From positions 248,001-312,000 of the forward strand of contig NZ_BMVK01000005.1 in assembly GCF_014650675.1 (NCBI RefSeq): a stretch of DNA of 64,000 nt, written 5' to 3'. Below the pieces are notes generated by a model. That model did no database searches. It had not been told where the DNA came from and saw only the letters and a program-made list of their open reading frames with translations. The DNA comes from Streptomyces anulatus (GTDB taxonomy: Bacteria > Actinomycetota > Actinomycetes > Streptomycetales > Streptomycetaceae). Position numbers and translations under genes: made by a program. Each line of letters opens with the position of its first letter. The stretch's first letter is position 1. This document shows, one piece after another, positions 35,220-44,302 of this stretch.

Positions 35220-36365
35220 ATGTCCAGCCCGAGCCCGTCCGCCCAGCACTCCGCCCCGCCGCCCTTCACCGCCGACGACTACCGGGCCCGGATGGCGCGT
35301 GCCGCCGAGTCCGCCGCCGAGGCCGGGCTCGCCGGGGTGATCGTCGCGCCGGGCCCCGACCTCGTCCACCTCACCGGCTACCGCCCCGTGAGCACCGAAC
35401 GCCTCACGCTCCTCGTGCTGCGGGCCGGACAGGACCCGGTCCTGGTGGTCCCGACCCTGGAGGCCCCCGACGCGGCCGCCGCCACCGGGGCGCCCGCCCT
35501 CACCCTGCGGGACTGGACCGACGGCAAGGACCCGTACGAGGTGACCGCCCCGCTGCTGGACGCCGAGGGCCGCTTCGGCGTCAGCGACAACGCCTGGGCG
35601 ATGCATCTGCTCGGCCTCCAGCGGCAGCTGCCCGGCACCTCCTACACCGCGCTCACCGAAGCGCTCCCGATGCTCCGCGCGGTGAAGGACGCGGCCGAGC
35701 TGGAACGGCTCACCGCCGCCGGGGCCGCCGCCGACGCCACGTACGAGGAGATCCTCAAGGTGCGCTTCTCCGGCCGCCGCGAGGTCGACGTCGCCATTGA
35801 TCTGGCCGCCCTCCTCCGCGAGTTCGGGCACTCCCAGGTCGACTTCACCGTCGTCGGGTCCGGCCCGAACGGGGCCAACCCGCACCACGAGGCGGGCGAA
35901 CGCACCATCGAGCGCGGCGACATGGTCGTCCTCGACTTCGGCGGCCTGAAGCAGGGCTACGGCTCCGACACCTCCCGTACGGTCCACGTCGGCGAGCCCA
36001 CCGCCGAGGAGCAGCGCGTCCACGACATCGTCCGCGAGGCCCAGCAGGCGGGCTGCGCCGCCGTCCGGCCCGGCGTCGCCTGCCAGGAGATCGACCGTGC
36101 CGCCCGCGCGGTGATCACCGAATTCGGCTACGGCGAACGGTTCATCCACCGCACCGGCCACGGCATCGGCGTCACCACCCACGAGCCGCCCTACATGATC
36201 GAGGGCGAGGAGCAGCCGCTCGTGCCCGGCATGTGCTTCTCCGTGGAGCCGGGGATCTACCTCCCGGGCCGCTTCGGCGTCCGGATCGAGGACATCGTGG
36301 CCGTCACCGAGGACGGCGGGCGGCGGCTCAACACCACCGCCCGCGAACTGGCCGTCGTCGAGTAG
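35220..36365 (+). CDS. M24 metallopeptidase, Xaa-Pro aminopeptidase-like
   Basis: This is a 381-residue protein. The ATG at 35220 has a perfect AGGAGG. The N-terminal creatinase-like domain contains VIVAPGPDLVHLTGYRP; the C-terminal pita-bread fold shows all five metal ligands: MVVLDFGG, YGSDTSRTVH, RTGHGIGVTTHE, FSVEPGIY and VRIEDIV. It removes N-terminal residues before proline using Mn or Co. There is no signal peptide, so it is cytosolic. Often labelled PepQ/PepP family; which subtype is not decided. Confidence 0.94.
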   Translation: MSSPSPSAQHSAPPPFTADDYRARMARAAESAAEAGLAGVIVAPGPDLVHLTGYRPVSTERLTLLVLRAGQDPVLVVPTLEAPDAAAATGAPALTLRDWTDGKDPYEVTAPLLDAEGRFGVSDNAWAMHLLGLQRQLPGTSYTALTEALPMLRAVKDAAELERLTAAGAAADATYEEILKVRFSGRREVDVAIDLAALLREFGHSQVDFTVVGSGPNGANPHHEAGERTIERGDMVVLDFGGLKQGYGSDTSRTVHVGEPTAEEQRVHDIVREAQQAGCAAVRPGVACQEIDRAARAVITEFGYGERFIHRTGHGIGVTTHEPPYMIEGEEQPLVPGMCFSVEPGIYLPGRFGVRIEDIVAVTEDGGRRLNTTARELAVVE

Positions 36366-36399
36366 GGGCAGCCCTCGGGCGGCCCCGGTCCTCCCCGGC

Positions 36400-37419
36400 T
36401 CAGTCGTCGCGCGGCTCCCGGTCACGGAAGCGGTGCAGGATGTCGTACGGGTAGGGCAGCGGCCGGGCGCTCGCCGTGTCCAGCCGCTCGGCCTGCTCCG
36501 CCGTCAGCTCCCAGCCCACCGCGCCGAGGCTGTCGGCCAGTTGCTCCGGCGTCCGGGCCCCGACGATCGGCGCGGTGACGCCGGGCCGGCCGAGCAGCCA
36601 GCGCAGCGCGGTCTGCGCCGGGGTGCGGCCGGCCTCCTCGGCCACCTCGACGACCGCCTCCACGACCCGCCAGGTCTCCTCGTTGTCCCGCTCCCGCCAG
36701 GCCTCCCGGCCCAGCTCCTCCTGGTAGCGGGCCTCCCGGGTGCCCGGTGCGGCGGCGGTCATCCCGCGCCGGTACTTGCCGGTCAGCCAGCCGCCCTGGA
36801 GCGGGCTCCACGGGATGATGCCGACGCCCTCCGCCGCGCTGACGGGGACCAGCTCCCACTCGATCTCGCGCGCCAGCAGGTTGTACAGCGGCTGGAGGGA
36901 CACATACCGCTCCCAGCCGTTCCGGTCCGCGAGGTCCTGGGAGCGCTGGAGCTGGGAGGCGGAGACGTTGCTCGCGCCGAGGTAGCGGACCTTGCCCGCC
37001 TTCACCAGCGTGTCCAGGGTGGACAGGGTCTCCTCGACCGGCGTCGTCGCGTCCCACACATGCGTCTGGTACAGGTCGATGTGGTCCGTGCCGAGGCGGC
37101 GCAGGCTCGCCTCCACCGCCGACACGATGTGCTTGCGGCTCAGCCCGCCCGCGTTCGGGGACTCGCCCATCGTCCCGAACACCTTGGTGGCGATGACGAG
37201 GTCGTCGCGTCTGCGGCCCTTCAGCCACCGGCCGACGATCTCCTCGGAGACACCCTGGTTGTACACGTCGGCGGTGTCGACGAACGTGCCGCCCGCCTCC
37301 GTGAACGTGTCGAGGATCCGATGGGCGGCCGTCTCGTCGGTGTCCTGGCCGAAGGTCATCGCGCCCAGGCACAGTTCGCTGACGCGCAGCCCCGAACGCC
37401 CCAGGAATCGCTGCTTCAT
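36400..37419 (-). CDS. Aldo/keto reductase
   Basis: This is a 339-residue NADPH-dependent TIM-barrel reductase. The catalytic tetrad appears as FVDTADVYNQG (Asp, Tyr), VIATKVFG (Lys) and DLYQTHVWD (His). The C-terminus carries the cofactor region LGRPGVTAPIVGARTPEQL. The promoter on the minus strand has a MerR-type 19-bp spacer (separate entry). It is convergent with the aminopeptidase, 34 bases away, and treZ lies upstream on the same strand. The substrate is unknown; AKR genes with such promoters often answer to oxidative or electrophile signals. Confidence 0.94.
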   Translation of the reverse strand: MKQRFLGRSGLRVSELCLGAMTFGQDTDETAAHRILDTFTEAGGTFVDTADVYNQGVSEEIVGRWLKGRRRDDLVIATKVFGTMGESPNAGGLSRKHIVSAVEASLRRLGTDHIDLYQTHVWDATTPVEETLSTLDTLVKAGKVRYLGASNVSASQLQRSQDLADRNGWERYVSLQPLYNLLAREIEWELVPVSAAEGVGIIPWSPLQGGWLTGKYRRGMTAAAPGTREARYQEELGREAWRERDNEETWRVVEAVVEVAEEAGRTPAQTALRWLLGRPGVTAPIVGARTPEQLADSLGAVGWELTAEQAERLDTASARPLPYPYDILHRFRDREPRDD

Positions 37420-37453
37420 GGTGTTCCTCTCGTGGTTTCGTGCGTTGTCCCGA

Positions 37454-37484
37454 ACGCTACGAGTTGAAGTGCACGCGAAGGCAA
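37454..37484 (-). promoter_or_regulatory. MerR/SoxR-type promoter of the aldo/keto reductase gene
   Basis: On the minus strand, TTGCCT (37479-37484) and TAGCGT (37454-37459) are separated by exactly 19 bases. The spacer contains the dyad core GTGCAC followed by TTCAA, as in MerR-family operators that activate long-spacer promoters. No MerR gene is present in the window. Confidence 0.6.
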
Positions 37485-37510
37485 GGAGACTGACGATCCA
37501 TCACGGTCGC

Positions 37511-39271
37511 TCAGTCGTCGGCCAGTACCACGCACGACTCCGGCGGCAGGTGCAGGACCCCGTCCGCCCCCGGGGCCTCCACCGGCTCCCAGGCCGCCAG
37601 CACCCGCCCGCCGGCCCGCCGGTGGCGGCCGGAGCCCAGCGGGATCGCGGCCGGCCCGTCCGCGAGGTTCACCGCGATCCGCAGATCGCCCCTGCGGTAC
37701 GCCAGCCAGCGCGCGTCCTCGTCGAACGCCGTCTTCACCGAGGCCAGGTCGGGATCGTGCAGGTCGGGCAACGTGCGGCGCAGCGCGATCAGTTCGCGGT
37801 ACCAGGCGAGCAGCCGTGCGTGCGGTTCGCGCCCGGGCTCGGACCAGTCGAGACAGGACCGGTCCCGGGTCGCGGGGTCCTGGGGGTCGGGGATCTCCTC
37901 CTGATCCCAGCCGTGCGCGCCGAACTCCCGCCGCCTGCCGTTGCGCACGGCCTCGGCCAGCTCCGGGTCCGTGTGGTCGGTGAAGAACTGCCAGGGGGTG
38001 CGCGCCCCCCACTCCTCGCCCATGAACAGCATCGGGGTGAAAGGGCCGGTCAGCACGAGTGCGGCGGCGCACGCCTGGAGGCCGGGGGGCAGGGAGGTGG
38101 CCAGCCGGTCGCCGAGCGCCCGGTTGCCGATCTGGTCGTGCGTCTGCGCGTAGCCGACGAAGCGGTGGGCCGGGGTGCGCGTCACGTCGACCGGGCGGCC
38201 GTGGGTGCGGCCCCGGAAACTGGAGAAGGTCCCGTTGTGGAAGAACCCGGACGTCACCGTCTTGGCGAGGGCGGAGAGCGGGGCGCGGGCGAAGTCGGCG
38301 TAGTAGCCCTGGGACTCGCCGGTGAGCGCGGTGTGCAGGGCGTGGTGGAAGTCGTCGTTCCACTGGGCGTGCAGCCCGAGGCCGCCGGCCGGACGCGGGG
38401 TCGTCGTGCGTGGATCGCAGAGGTCGGACTCGGCGATCAGCCCGAGCGGCCTGCCCACCTCGACGGCCAGCGCGTCGACCGCCGCCGACAGCTCCTCCAG
38501 GAAGGTGAGCGCCCGGGTGTCGGCGAGCGCGTGCACCGCGTCGAGCCGCAGCCCGTCGAGCCGGTAGTCGCGCAGCCAGGCCAGGGCGCTGCCCAGCAGG
38601 AACGCCCGCACCTCGTCGGAGCCCGGCGCGTCCAGGTTGACCGCCGCGCCCCACGGGGTGTGGTGGGTGTCGGTGAAGTACGGGCCGAAGGCGGGCAGGT
38701 GGTTCCCGGACGGGCCCAGGTGGTTGTGGACGACGTCCAGGATCACCCCGAGCCCCAGCCCGTGCGCCGTGTCGACAAAGCGCTTCAGCCCCTCGGGCCC
38801 GCCGTACGGCTCGTGCACCGCCCACAGCGAGACGCCCTCGTACCCCCAGCCGTTGACGCCCGGGAACGGGCAGACGGGCATCAGCGACACATGGGTGACG
38901 CCCAGCTCGGCCAGATGGCCCAGCCGTGCCGCCGCCGCGTCGAAGGTGCCCTCGGGGGTGTAGGTCCCCACATGCAGCTCGTACAGCACCGCCCGGTTCA
39001 GCCGCCGCCCCTCCCACGCCTCGCGCCAGGCGTACGCCTCCTGGTCGACGACCGCGCTCGGGCCGTCGGGCCCGTCCGGCTGACGCCGCGAACGGGGGTC
39101 CGGCAGCAGGGGCCCGTCGTCCACCCGGAATCCGTACCGGTCCCCGTCCGAGGCCTCAGCCCCGGCCGTCCACCACCCCTCGCGCCCCGCGTCGCGCTCC
39201 ATCGCGCACCGGACGTCCGCCGCCTCCAGCACGACCGAGTCCGCCTCGGGGGCCCACACCTCGAACTGCAT
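37511..39271 (-). CDS. treZ: Maltooligosyltrehalose trehalohydrolase
   Basis: TreZ releases trehalose from maltooligosyltrehalose made by TreY. The 586-residue protein starts at ATG 39271 (MQFEVWAPEADSVVLEA) behind GAGGAG; the longer frame has a poor site. It has an N-terminal CBM48-like domain, the GH13 barrel with VLYELHVGTYTPEGT, the nucleophile DGLRLDAVH, the acid LIAESDL and YAQTHDQIGN, and a C-terminal beta domain. Its partner treY is 7 kb away on the same strand, together with glgX. The family subtype is clear. Confidence 0.95.
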   Translation of the reverse strand: MQFEVWAPEADSVVLEAADVRCAMERDAGREGWWTAGAEASDGDRYGFRVDDGPLLPDPRSRRQPDGPDGPSAVVDQEAYAWREAWEGRRLNRAVLYELHVGTYTPEGTFDAAAARLGHLAELGVTHVSLMPVCPFPGVNGWGYEGVSLWAVHEPYGGPEGLKRFVDTAHGLGLGVILDVVHNHLGPSGNHLPAFGPYFTDTHHTPWGAAVNLDAPGSDEVRAFLLGSALAWLRDYRLDGLRLDAVHALADTRALTFLEELSAAVDALAVEVGRPLGLIAESDLCDPRTTTPRPAGGLGLHAQWNDDFHHALHTALTGESQGYYADFARAPLSALAKTVTSGFFHNGTFSSFRGRTHGRPVDVTRTPAHRFVGYAQTHDQIGNRALGDRLATSLPPGLQACAAALVLTGPFTPMLFMGEEWGARTPWQFFTDHTDPELAEAVRNGRRREFGAHGWDQEEIPDPQDPATRDRSCLDWSEPGREPHARLLAWYRELIALRRTLPDLHDPDLASVKTAFDEDARWLAYRRGDLRIAVNLADGPAAIPLGSGRHRRAGGRVLAAWEPVEAPGADGVLHLPPESCVVLADD

Positions 39272-39412
39272 CCACCACTCCTCGTCCCTGGGCGGGGCGC
39301 GCGGCCGCCCGGGGGCGGGCTCCACGATCCACGCGACAGGCTCTGTTGCCGCCCGTCACCGGCGATTAAGGTCTGGTCCTGATCATTGCCCGGCGAGGTT
39401 CCCGCTCATACA

Positions 39413-39450
39413 GGTTCTGCTCACACGTACTGGTTCTGCTCATACGTACG
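39413..39450 (+). repeat. 19-bp tandem repeat upstream of the GH1 gene
   Basis: GGTTCTGCTCAYACGTAC plus one base repeats at 39413-39431 and 39432-39450, with a partial third copy (GCTCATACA) just before. It lies 17-54 bases before the start codon and may be a regulator binding site. Confidence 0.7.
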
Positions 39451-39466
39451 GCTGCTGGAGGCCGCG

Positions 39467-40888
39467 ATGACCCTGCCGATGTTCCCTCCCGGCTTCCTCT
39501 GGGGAGCCTCCGCCTCCGCCTTCCAGACCGAGGGGGCGGTGGACGCGGACGGCAAGGGCCCCTCCGGCTGGGACGCCTTCGCCGCGCTGCCCGGCCGGAT
39601 CAAGGACGGCACCGACACCACCCGGGGCACCGGCTTCCACGCCCGCTACCGCGAGGACGTCGCCCTGCTGGCCGGGCTCGGCGCCGACGCCTTCCGGTTC
39701 TCCGTCAGCTGGCCCCGCGTGGTGCCCGGCGGCAGCGGAGCCGTCAACGCCGACGGGCTCGACTTCTACGACCGGCTCGTCGACGAGCTCTGCGCCCGCG
39801 GCATCACCCCCGCCCCGACCCTCTACCACTGGGACACCCCGCTCCCGCTGGAGGAGGCGGGCGGCTGGCTCGACCGGGACACCGCCTACCGCTTCGCCGA
39901 GTACGCGGGCATCGTCGCCGAACGCCTCGCCGACCGCGTCCCCATGTGGATCACGGTCAACGAGCCCGCCGAGGTCACGATGCTCGGCTACGCGCTGGGC
40001 GAGCACGCCCCCGGCCGCACCCTGCTCCTCGACGCCCTGCCCGCCGCCCACCACCAGCTCCTCGCCCACGGCCTCGCCGTCCGCGCCCTGCGCGCGGCGG
40101 GCGCGGACAACATCGGCGTCGCCCTCTCGCACGCCCCGGTCTGGACGGCCGGGGACACCGACGAGGACCGCTTCGGCGCGGAGCTGTACGACACGCTCAC
40201 CAACTGGCTCTTCGCCGATCCGCTCCTCACCGGCCGCTACCCGGACGAGAACCTCGCCGCGCTGATGCCGGGCCCGGTCGCCGACGACCTCAAGGTCATC
40301 TCCACCCCGCTCGACTGGTACGGCGTGAACTACTACAACCCCACCCTCGTCGGAGCGCCCAGGCCGGAGGCGCTGGAGACCTTCTCCGGCTTCACGATGC
40401 CCGCCGAACTCCCCTTCGGCATACGGGAGATCGAGGGGTACGAGAAGACCGGCTTCGGCTGGCCCGTCGTCCCCGAGGGGCTGACCGAGATCGTCACCGC
40501 GCTCCACACCCGCTACGGCGACCGCCTTCCGCCGCTGTACATCACCGAGAACGGCTGCGCCCTGGAGGAACCCCACGCGGACGACCGTCGCATCGCCTAC
40601 CTGGAGAGCCACCTGAGGGCCCTGCGCGCGGCGATGGACGCCGGGGCGGACGTACGCGGCTACTTCACCTGGTCGCTCACCGACAACGTGGAGTGGACTG
40701 AGGGCGCCTCGCAGCGGTTCGGCCTGGTCCACATCGACTACGAGACCCTGACCCGTACGCCCAAGCGCTCCTACGCCTGGTACCGCGACCTGATCCGCGC
40801 CCAGAAGACGCAGAGCACGGGGGAGACCCAGGTGGCCCAGAAGCGGAATCCGGCGCTCGAAAGGGCTTTCGCGACGCCACCCGAGTGA
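39467..40888 (+). CDS. GH1 beta-glucosidase
   Basis: This is a 473-residue enzyme from ATG 39467 behind GGAGG. Motifs of GH1: the N-terminal FPPGFLWGASASAFQTEGA, the acid/base in ITVNEP, the nucleophile in YITENG and the C-terminal YFTWSLTDNVEW. It hydrolyses beta-linked glucosides such as cellobiose. There is no signal peptide, so it acts on imported sugars. The GH29 fucosidase follows 15 bases after its stop but seems to have its own -10 box. An ABC importer for such sugars is not adjacent. Confidence 0.95.
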   Translation: MTLPMFPPGFLWGASASAFQTEGAVDADGKGPSGWDAFAALPGRIKDGTDTTRGTGFHARYREDVALLAGLGADAFRFSVSWPRVVPGGSGAVNADGLDFYDRLVDELCARGITPAPTLYHWDTPLPLEEAGGWLDRDTAYRFAEYAGIVAERLADRVPMWITVNEPAEVTMLGYALGEHAPGRTLLLDALPAAHHQLLAHGLAVRALRAAGADNIGVALSHAPVWTAGDTDEDRFGAELYDTLTNWLFADPLLTGRYPDENLAALMPGPVADDLKVISTPLDWYGVNYYNPTLVGAPRPEALETFSGFTMPAELPFGIREIEGYEKTGFGWPVVPEGLTEIVTALHTRYGDRLPPLYITENGCALEEPHADDRRIAYLESHLRALRAAMDAGADVRGYFTWSLTDNVEWTEGASQRFGLVHIDYETLTRTPKRSYAWYRDLIRAQKTQSTGETQVAQKRNPALERAFATPPE

Positions 40889-40903
40889 TCGATACTTCCC
40901 GCC

Positions 40904-42034
40904 ATGGTCGCTTCATGGTGGTCCCGGGCCCAACTGGGGATCTTCGTTCACTGGACACCCGCATCCGTTCCCGGCTGGGCCCCGCCCCACGTCCCCGTCG
41001 CCGAACTCCCGGCGGCGGGCCGGCGCGCGCCGCTGGGCTGGACCTCGTACGCGGAGTGGTACGAGAACGCGCTCCGCTTCCCCGGCTCCCCGGTCGCCGC
41101 CCACCACCGCGCCACCTACGGCACCCGCCCCTACACGGAGTTCGGCCGTGACTTCGAGGACGGGCTCGCCGGCTGGGACCCGGCCGCCTGGGCCCGCTCC
41201 TTCCGCGAGGCGGGGGCCGGCTACGCGGTCCTGGTCACCAAGCACCACGACGGGTTCTGCCTCTGGCCCTCGGAGACGAAGAACCCGCACCGCTCCGGCT
41301 GGCACACCACCCGGGACGTGGTGGGCGAGTTCGCCGAAGCCGTACGGGCCGAGGGCCTGCGCTTCGGCGTCTACTACTCCGGCGGGCTCGACTGGACCTT
41401 CGACGACCGGCCCATCGGCACCGCGGCCGACATGTTCTCCGCCGTGCCGCGCGGGAGCTACCCCGCCTACGCCGACGCGCAGCTGCGGGAGCTGATCCGC
41501 CGCTACCGGCCCGACATCCTCTGGAACGACATCGCCTGGCCCGCCTCCGCCGGCGAGATCCGCTCGCTGGTCGACTTCTACCGCTTCACCGTCCCGCACG
41601 GTGTCGTCAACGACCGCCTGCTGCCCTACGCCCCGCACTGGCGGGGCCTGAACCTGCCGGGAGCGAAGGCGCTGTACAACTGGTGGGACCGCCGGACGGT
41701 GGCGCAGGGCGAGGGCTTCGTCCCGCGCACACCGCCCGTCTTCGACTTCCGCACCCCGGAGTACGCCCGCTACGAGGGCTCCGACCCGTACGAGATCACC
41801 CGGGGCGTCGACCACAGCTTCGGCTACAACCGGGCTTCGGGGGCCGACGCCTTCATCGGCCGCGACGCCCTCACCTCACTGGTCCGCGACACGGCGGCCG
41901 ACGGCGGGAACGTCCTGCTCAACGTGGGGCCGCGCGGCGAGGACGCGACGATCCCCGCCGAGCAGCGCCTCCGCCTGGAGTGGCTGGCCGAGGAGGCCGG
42001 GGCCCTCACGCCAGATGGACCCATTCCTGGCTGA
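40904..42034 (+). CDS. GH29 alpha-L-fucosidase-like enzyme
   Basis: This is a 376-residue cytosolic protein. It shows WWSRAQLGIFVHWTPASVPGW, SFREAGAGYAVLVTKHHDGFCLWPS (GH29 signature), FGVYYSGGLDW and the nucleophile Asp in DILWNDIAWP. LLNVGPRGED marks the end of the barrel. There is no C-terminal beta domain, so it is short for the family. GATACT lies 7 bases before the ATG and there is no ribosome site, suggesting a leaderless mRNA. Its last 29 bases overlap the convergent GNAT gene. Confidence 0.9.
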   Translation: MVASWWSRAQLGIFVHWTPASVPGWAPPHVPVAELPAAGRRAPLGWTSYAEWYENALRFPGSPVAAHHRATYGTRPYTEFGRDFEDGLAGWDPAAWARSFREAGAGYAVLVTKHHDGFCLWPSETKNPHRSGWHTTRDVVGEFAEAVRAEGLRFGVYYSGGLDWTFDDRPIGTAADMFSAVPRGSYPAYADAQLRELIRRYRPDILWNDIAWPASAGEIRSLVDFYRFTVPHGVVNDRLLPYAPHWRGLNLPGAKALYNWWDRRTVAQGEGFVPRTPPVFDFRTPEYARYEGSDPYEITRGVDHSFGYNRASGADAFIGRDALTSLVRDTAADGGNVLLNVGPRGEDATIPAEQRLRLEWLAEEAGALTPDGPIPG

Positions 42035-42917
42035 TCGGGTACCCGGCGCGGGCGAACGCGGCGGCCATCGGCACGTTGCCCCGGTCCGTCGCGGCCGCGA
42101 CGAACTCGGCGCCCTGCTCGACGAGGAAGTGCGTGCACTCCACCAGCAGGTCGTAGCCGTAACCGTGCCCGCGCGCCTCGGGGACGACCCCGATGAAGCC
42201 GACGCAGGGCCCCGACGGGTTGTGCGCGGGCACCTGGATGCCCGCCACCTCGCCGTCCGGCGTGTACGCGAGCCGCAACCACTCCCTCGGCGAGGGGCAC
42301 CAGTGGAAGAAGTCCAACTCCTCCTGGGCCGCCGCATCCAGACCCCCGGGGCCCTCGATGGCCTTGCGGGCGTGGGCGTCCAGCGTGGCCGAGTGGACCC
42401 GGCGCAGGACTTCGAGGACGACCTCGTCGTCCGGCTCCGGGCGGAAGGTGAGACGGCCCGTCCGCTCGGGCAGCGGGCAGCCGGGGGTCCACCGATAGCG
42501 GTAGCGCTCGACCAGCGGCTTCATACCGGCCGCCGTCGCGGCGGCGACCCGTGCCTCGACGGCGGCCCGCACCGCCGGGTCGTCCCGCCACCCGGCGGGT
42601 GCGATCACCTCGTACTCCTTGTCGAACGGGGCGCGGCGCAGGAGTTCGGCGCCCGCCTCCGCCTCCCCGTCCGCGAAGTCGAACCAGTTGAGCACGACGG
42701 GCTCGGTGTCGCCGGGCGCGCCCCACCAGGCGGCCCTGGCGATCACGGTGTTCTCGCGAAGCGCGACCCAGGACCAGTCGGGGCGGTACTCGCCGCCGTC
42801 GGCCGTCGAGGTGTACGCGTGGCCGAAGGCGGCCCGGCCGACGAAGGGGCTGTCCTGGAACGTGGTGAACAGTGCGGCGTCGCTCGGGGTGAGCGCGCGG
42901 ATGACCAGATCGGTCAT
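42006..42917 (-). CDS. GNAT-family acetyltransferase (paralogue A)
   Basis: This is a 303-residue protein with an N-terminal half of GNAT-like strands (MTDLVIRALTPSDAALFTTF, SWVALRENTVIARAAWWG) and a C-terminal acetyl-CoA site IGVVPEARGHGYGYDLL. It closely parallels the next reverse-strand gene in length and in the phrases ARAAWW and EWLR/GWWRIA, so both come from one duplication. The substrate is unknown. It ends 29 bases inside the fucosidase gene on the other strand. Confidence 0.88.
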   Translation of the reverse strand: MTDLVIRALTPSDAALFTTFQDSPFVGRAAFGHAYTSTADGGEYRPDWSWVALRENTVIARAAWWGAPGDTEPVVLNWFDFADGEAEAGAELLRRAPFDKEYEVIAPAGWRDDPAVRAAVEARVAAATAAGMKPLVERYRYRWTPGCPLPERTGRLTFRPEPDDEVVLEVLRRVHSATLDAHARKAIEGPGGLDAAAQEELDFFHWCPSPREWLRLAYTPDGEVAGIQVPAHNPSGPCVGFIGVVPEARGHGYGYDLLVECTHFLVEQGAEFVAAATDRGNVPMAAAFARAGYPISQEWVHLA

Positions 42918-43191
42918 GAAGGTGTCCTCCGGGAAGGATTGCCGCGCTCCCGGTCAGACGAGGTCCGACACCGCCCGGCGGACGGGGCGGGAGCGCGAAA
43001 GTGACGTACTGCGGATGGTGGTGCGGCTGTTCCTGCGCACGTTTCTCGCCTCCTTCCACGACCGGTGCCGATGTCGGTGTCGACCGTAGCCGCCGCCGCG
43101 CCCGCCGTCCACCGGATATTCGGGGAGTGCCCGGGACGCGCCCTTTCCCACACCCCGCTCCCGGCGCTTGCGGAGCGCGGCCCGGCGTCTG

Positions 43192-44172
43192 TCAGGCGTT
43201 CACCGCCGCGCCTTCCTCCGCGTCCCAGACCATGTTGAACGCCCGCTCGAAGTTGACGTACCCGAGACGCTCGAAGGACTTCGCCATCGGTACGTTGCCG
43301 AGGTCGGTCGCCGCCCGGATCCGGTCCACGCCCTCGGCCGCCAGCACCCGGGTGCCCTCGGCGAGGAGGTCGTCGATGTACCCGTGGCCGCGCCGGGCGG
43401 GCAGCACTCCGATGTACGCGATGATCGGGTTGTAGTTGTTACGGGCCGGGATGACGAAGCCGACCGGTTCACCGGTGGGCAGTTCGGCGATCCGCCACCA
43501 GCCCATCGGGGTGGAGTACCCCGCCAGCTCCTCGTCGTACTGCTTCTCGGCCGCCTTGCGGACATCGAGCCCGGACGCCAGGTCCGCCTGCCCGTGGGCG
43601 TCGAGGGTGCCCTCCATCACCGGCGCCATCAGCGCGAGCAGGTCCTCCCGCCCGGTGACCGGACGGAACACCAGCCGGCCGGAGTCCTCGGGCACCGGCG
43701 TACCGGCCCGCCACTCCAGCCGCAGCCGCTCCACCAGCATCCGGGCCCCGGTCTCCTCCATCACCCGGATTCGCGCCTCGACGACGTCCCGGGCGACCGG
43801 GTCCTCGTGCCAGTCCGGCGGTACGAACCGCCCGTACTCGGGCCGCTCCGCACCGGCGGGCAGCACGGCCGCCGTCGCCGTCTCCAGCAGCCGGACGCCG
43901 ATCGCGACGCGCTCCGGGACCGGCAGCGTGTCGTCCAGGTCGAAGAAGTCCAGCGCCAGCGGCTTGTTGCCCGCCGCGTCGGTCCACCAGGCCGCCCTGG
44001 CGACGACCCGCTCCCCGTCCAGGGCGACCCACATCCACTCCGGGACGCGGCGCCCGGTGGCGAGGTCGTCGGCCAGCTCATGGTCGAGAACGTACGAAAG
44101 GGCGCAGAACAGGTCGAGTTCATCGGGCCCGGACAGCGGACGGACCGTCAACCGGGGTGGAACAGAGGTCAC
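43192..44172 (-). CDS. GNAT-family acetyltransferase (paralogue B)
   Basis: This is a 326-residue protein from GTG 44172 with GAGGAG upstream. Parallel features to paralogue A are LTVRPLSGPDELDLFCAL, MWVALDGERVVARAAWWTDAAGN, the middle EARIRVMEETGARMLVERLRLEW and IGVLPARRGHGYIDDLLAEG (acetyl-CoA loop). The 274-base gap to paralogue A shows no gene. The two probably acetylate related amines. Confidence 0.88.
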   Translation of the reverse strand: MTSVPPRLTVRPLSGPDELDLFCALSYVLDHELADDLATGRRVPEWMWVALDGERVVARAAWWTDAAGNKPLALDFFDLDDTLPVPERVAIGVRLLETATAAVLPAGAERPEYGRFVPPDWHEDPVARDVVEARIRVMEETGARMLVERLRLEWRAGTPVPEDSGRLVFRPVTGREDLLALMAPVMEGTLDAHGQADLASGLDVRKAAEKQYDEELAGYSTPMGWWRIAELPTGEPVGFVIPARNNYNPIIAYIGVLPARRGHGYIDDLLAEGTRVLAAEGVDRIRAATDLGNVPMAKSFERLGYVNFERAFNMVWDAEEGAAVNA

Positions 44173-44302
44173 AGAGTCTCCTCGTGGTGGATGAGCGGCA
44201 GACCCTAGCAAGGGGCCCCGCCGGGGAGCGGCGCAGGTCAGCGCGGGAGGAAACGCGGCCTCGTCTGGACACCCCGGGCCCCTCGGCCCGACAATCGTCA
44301 AC

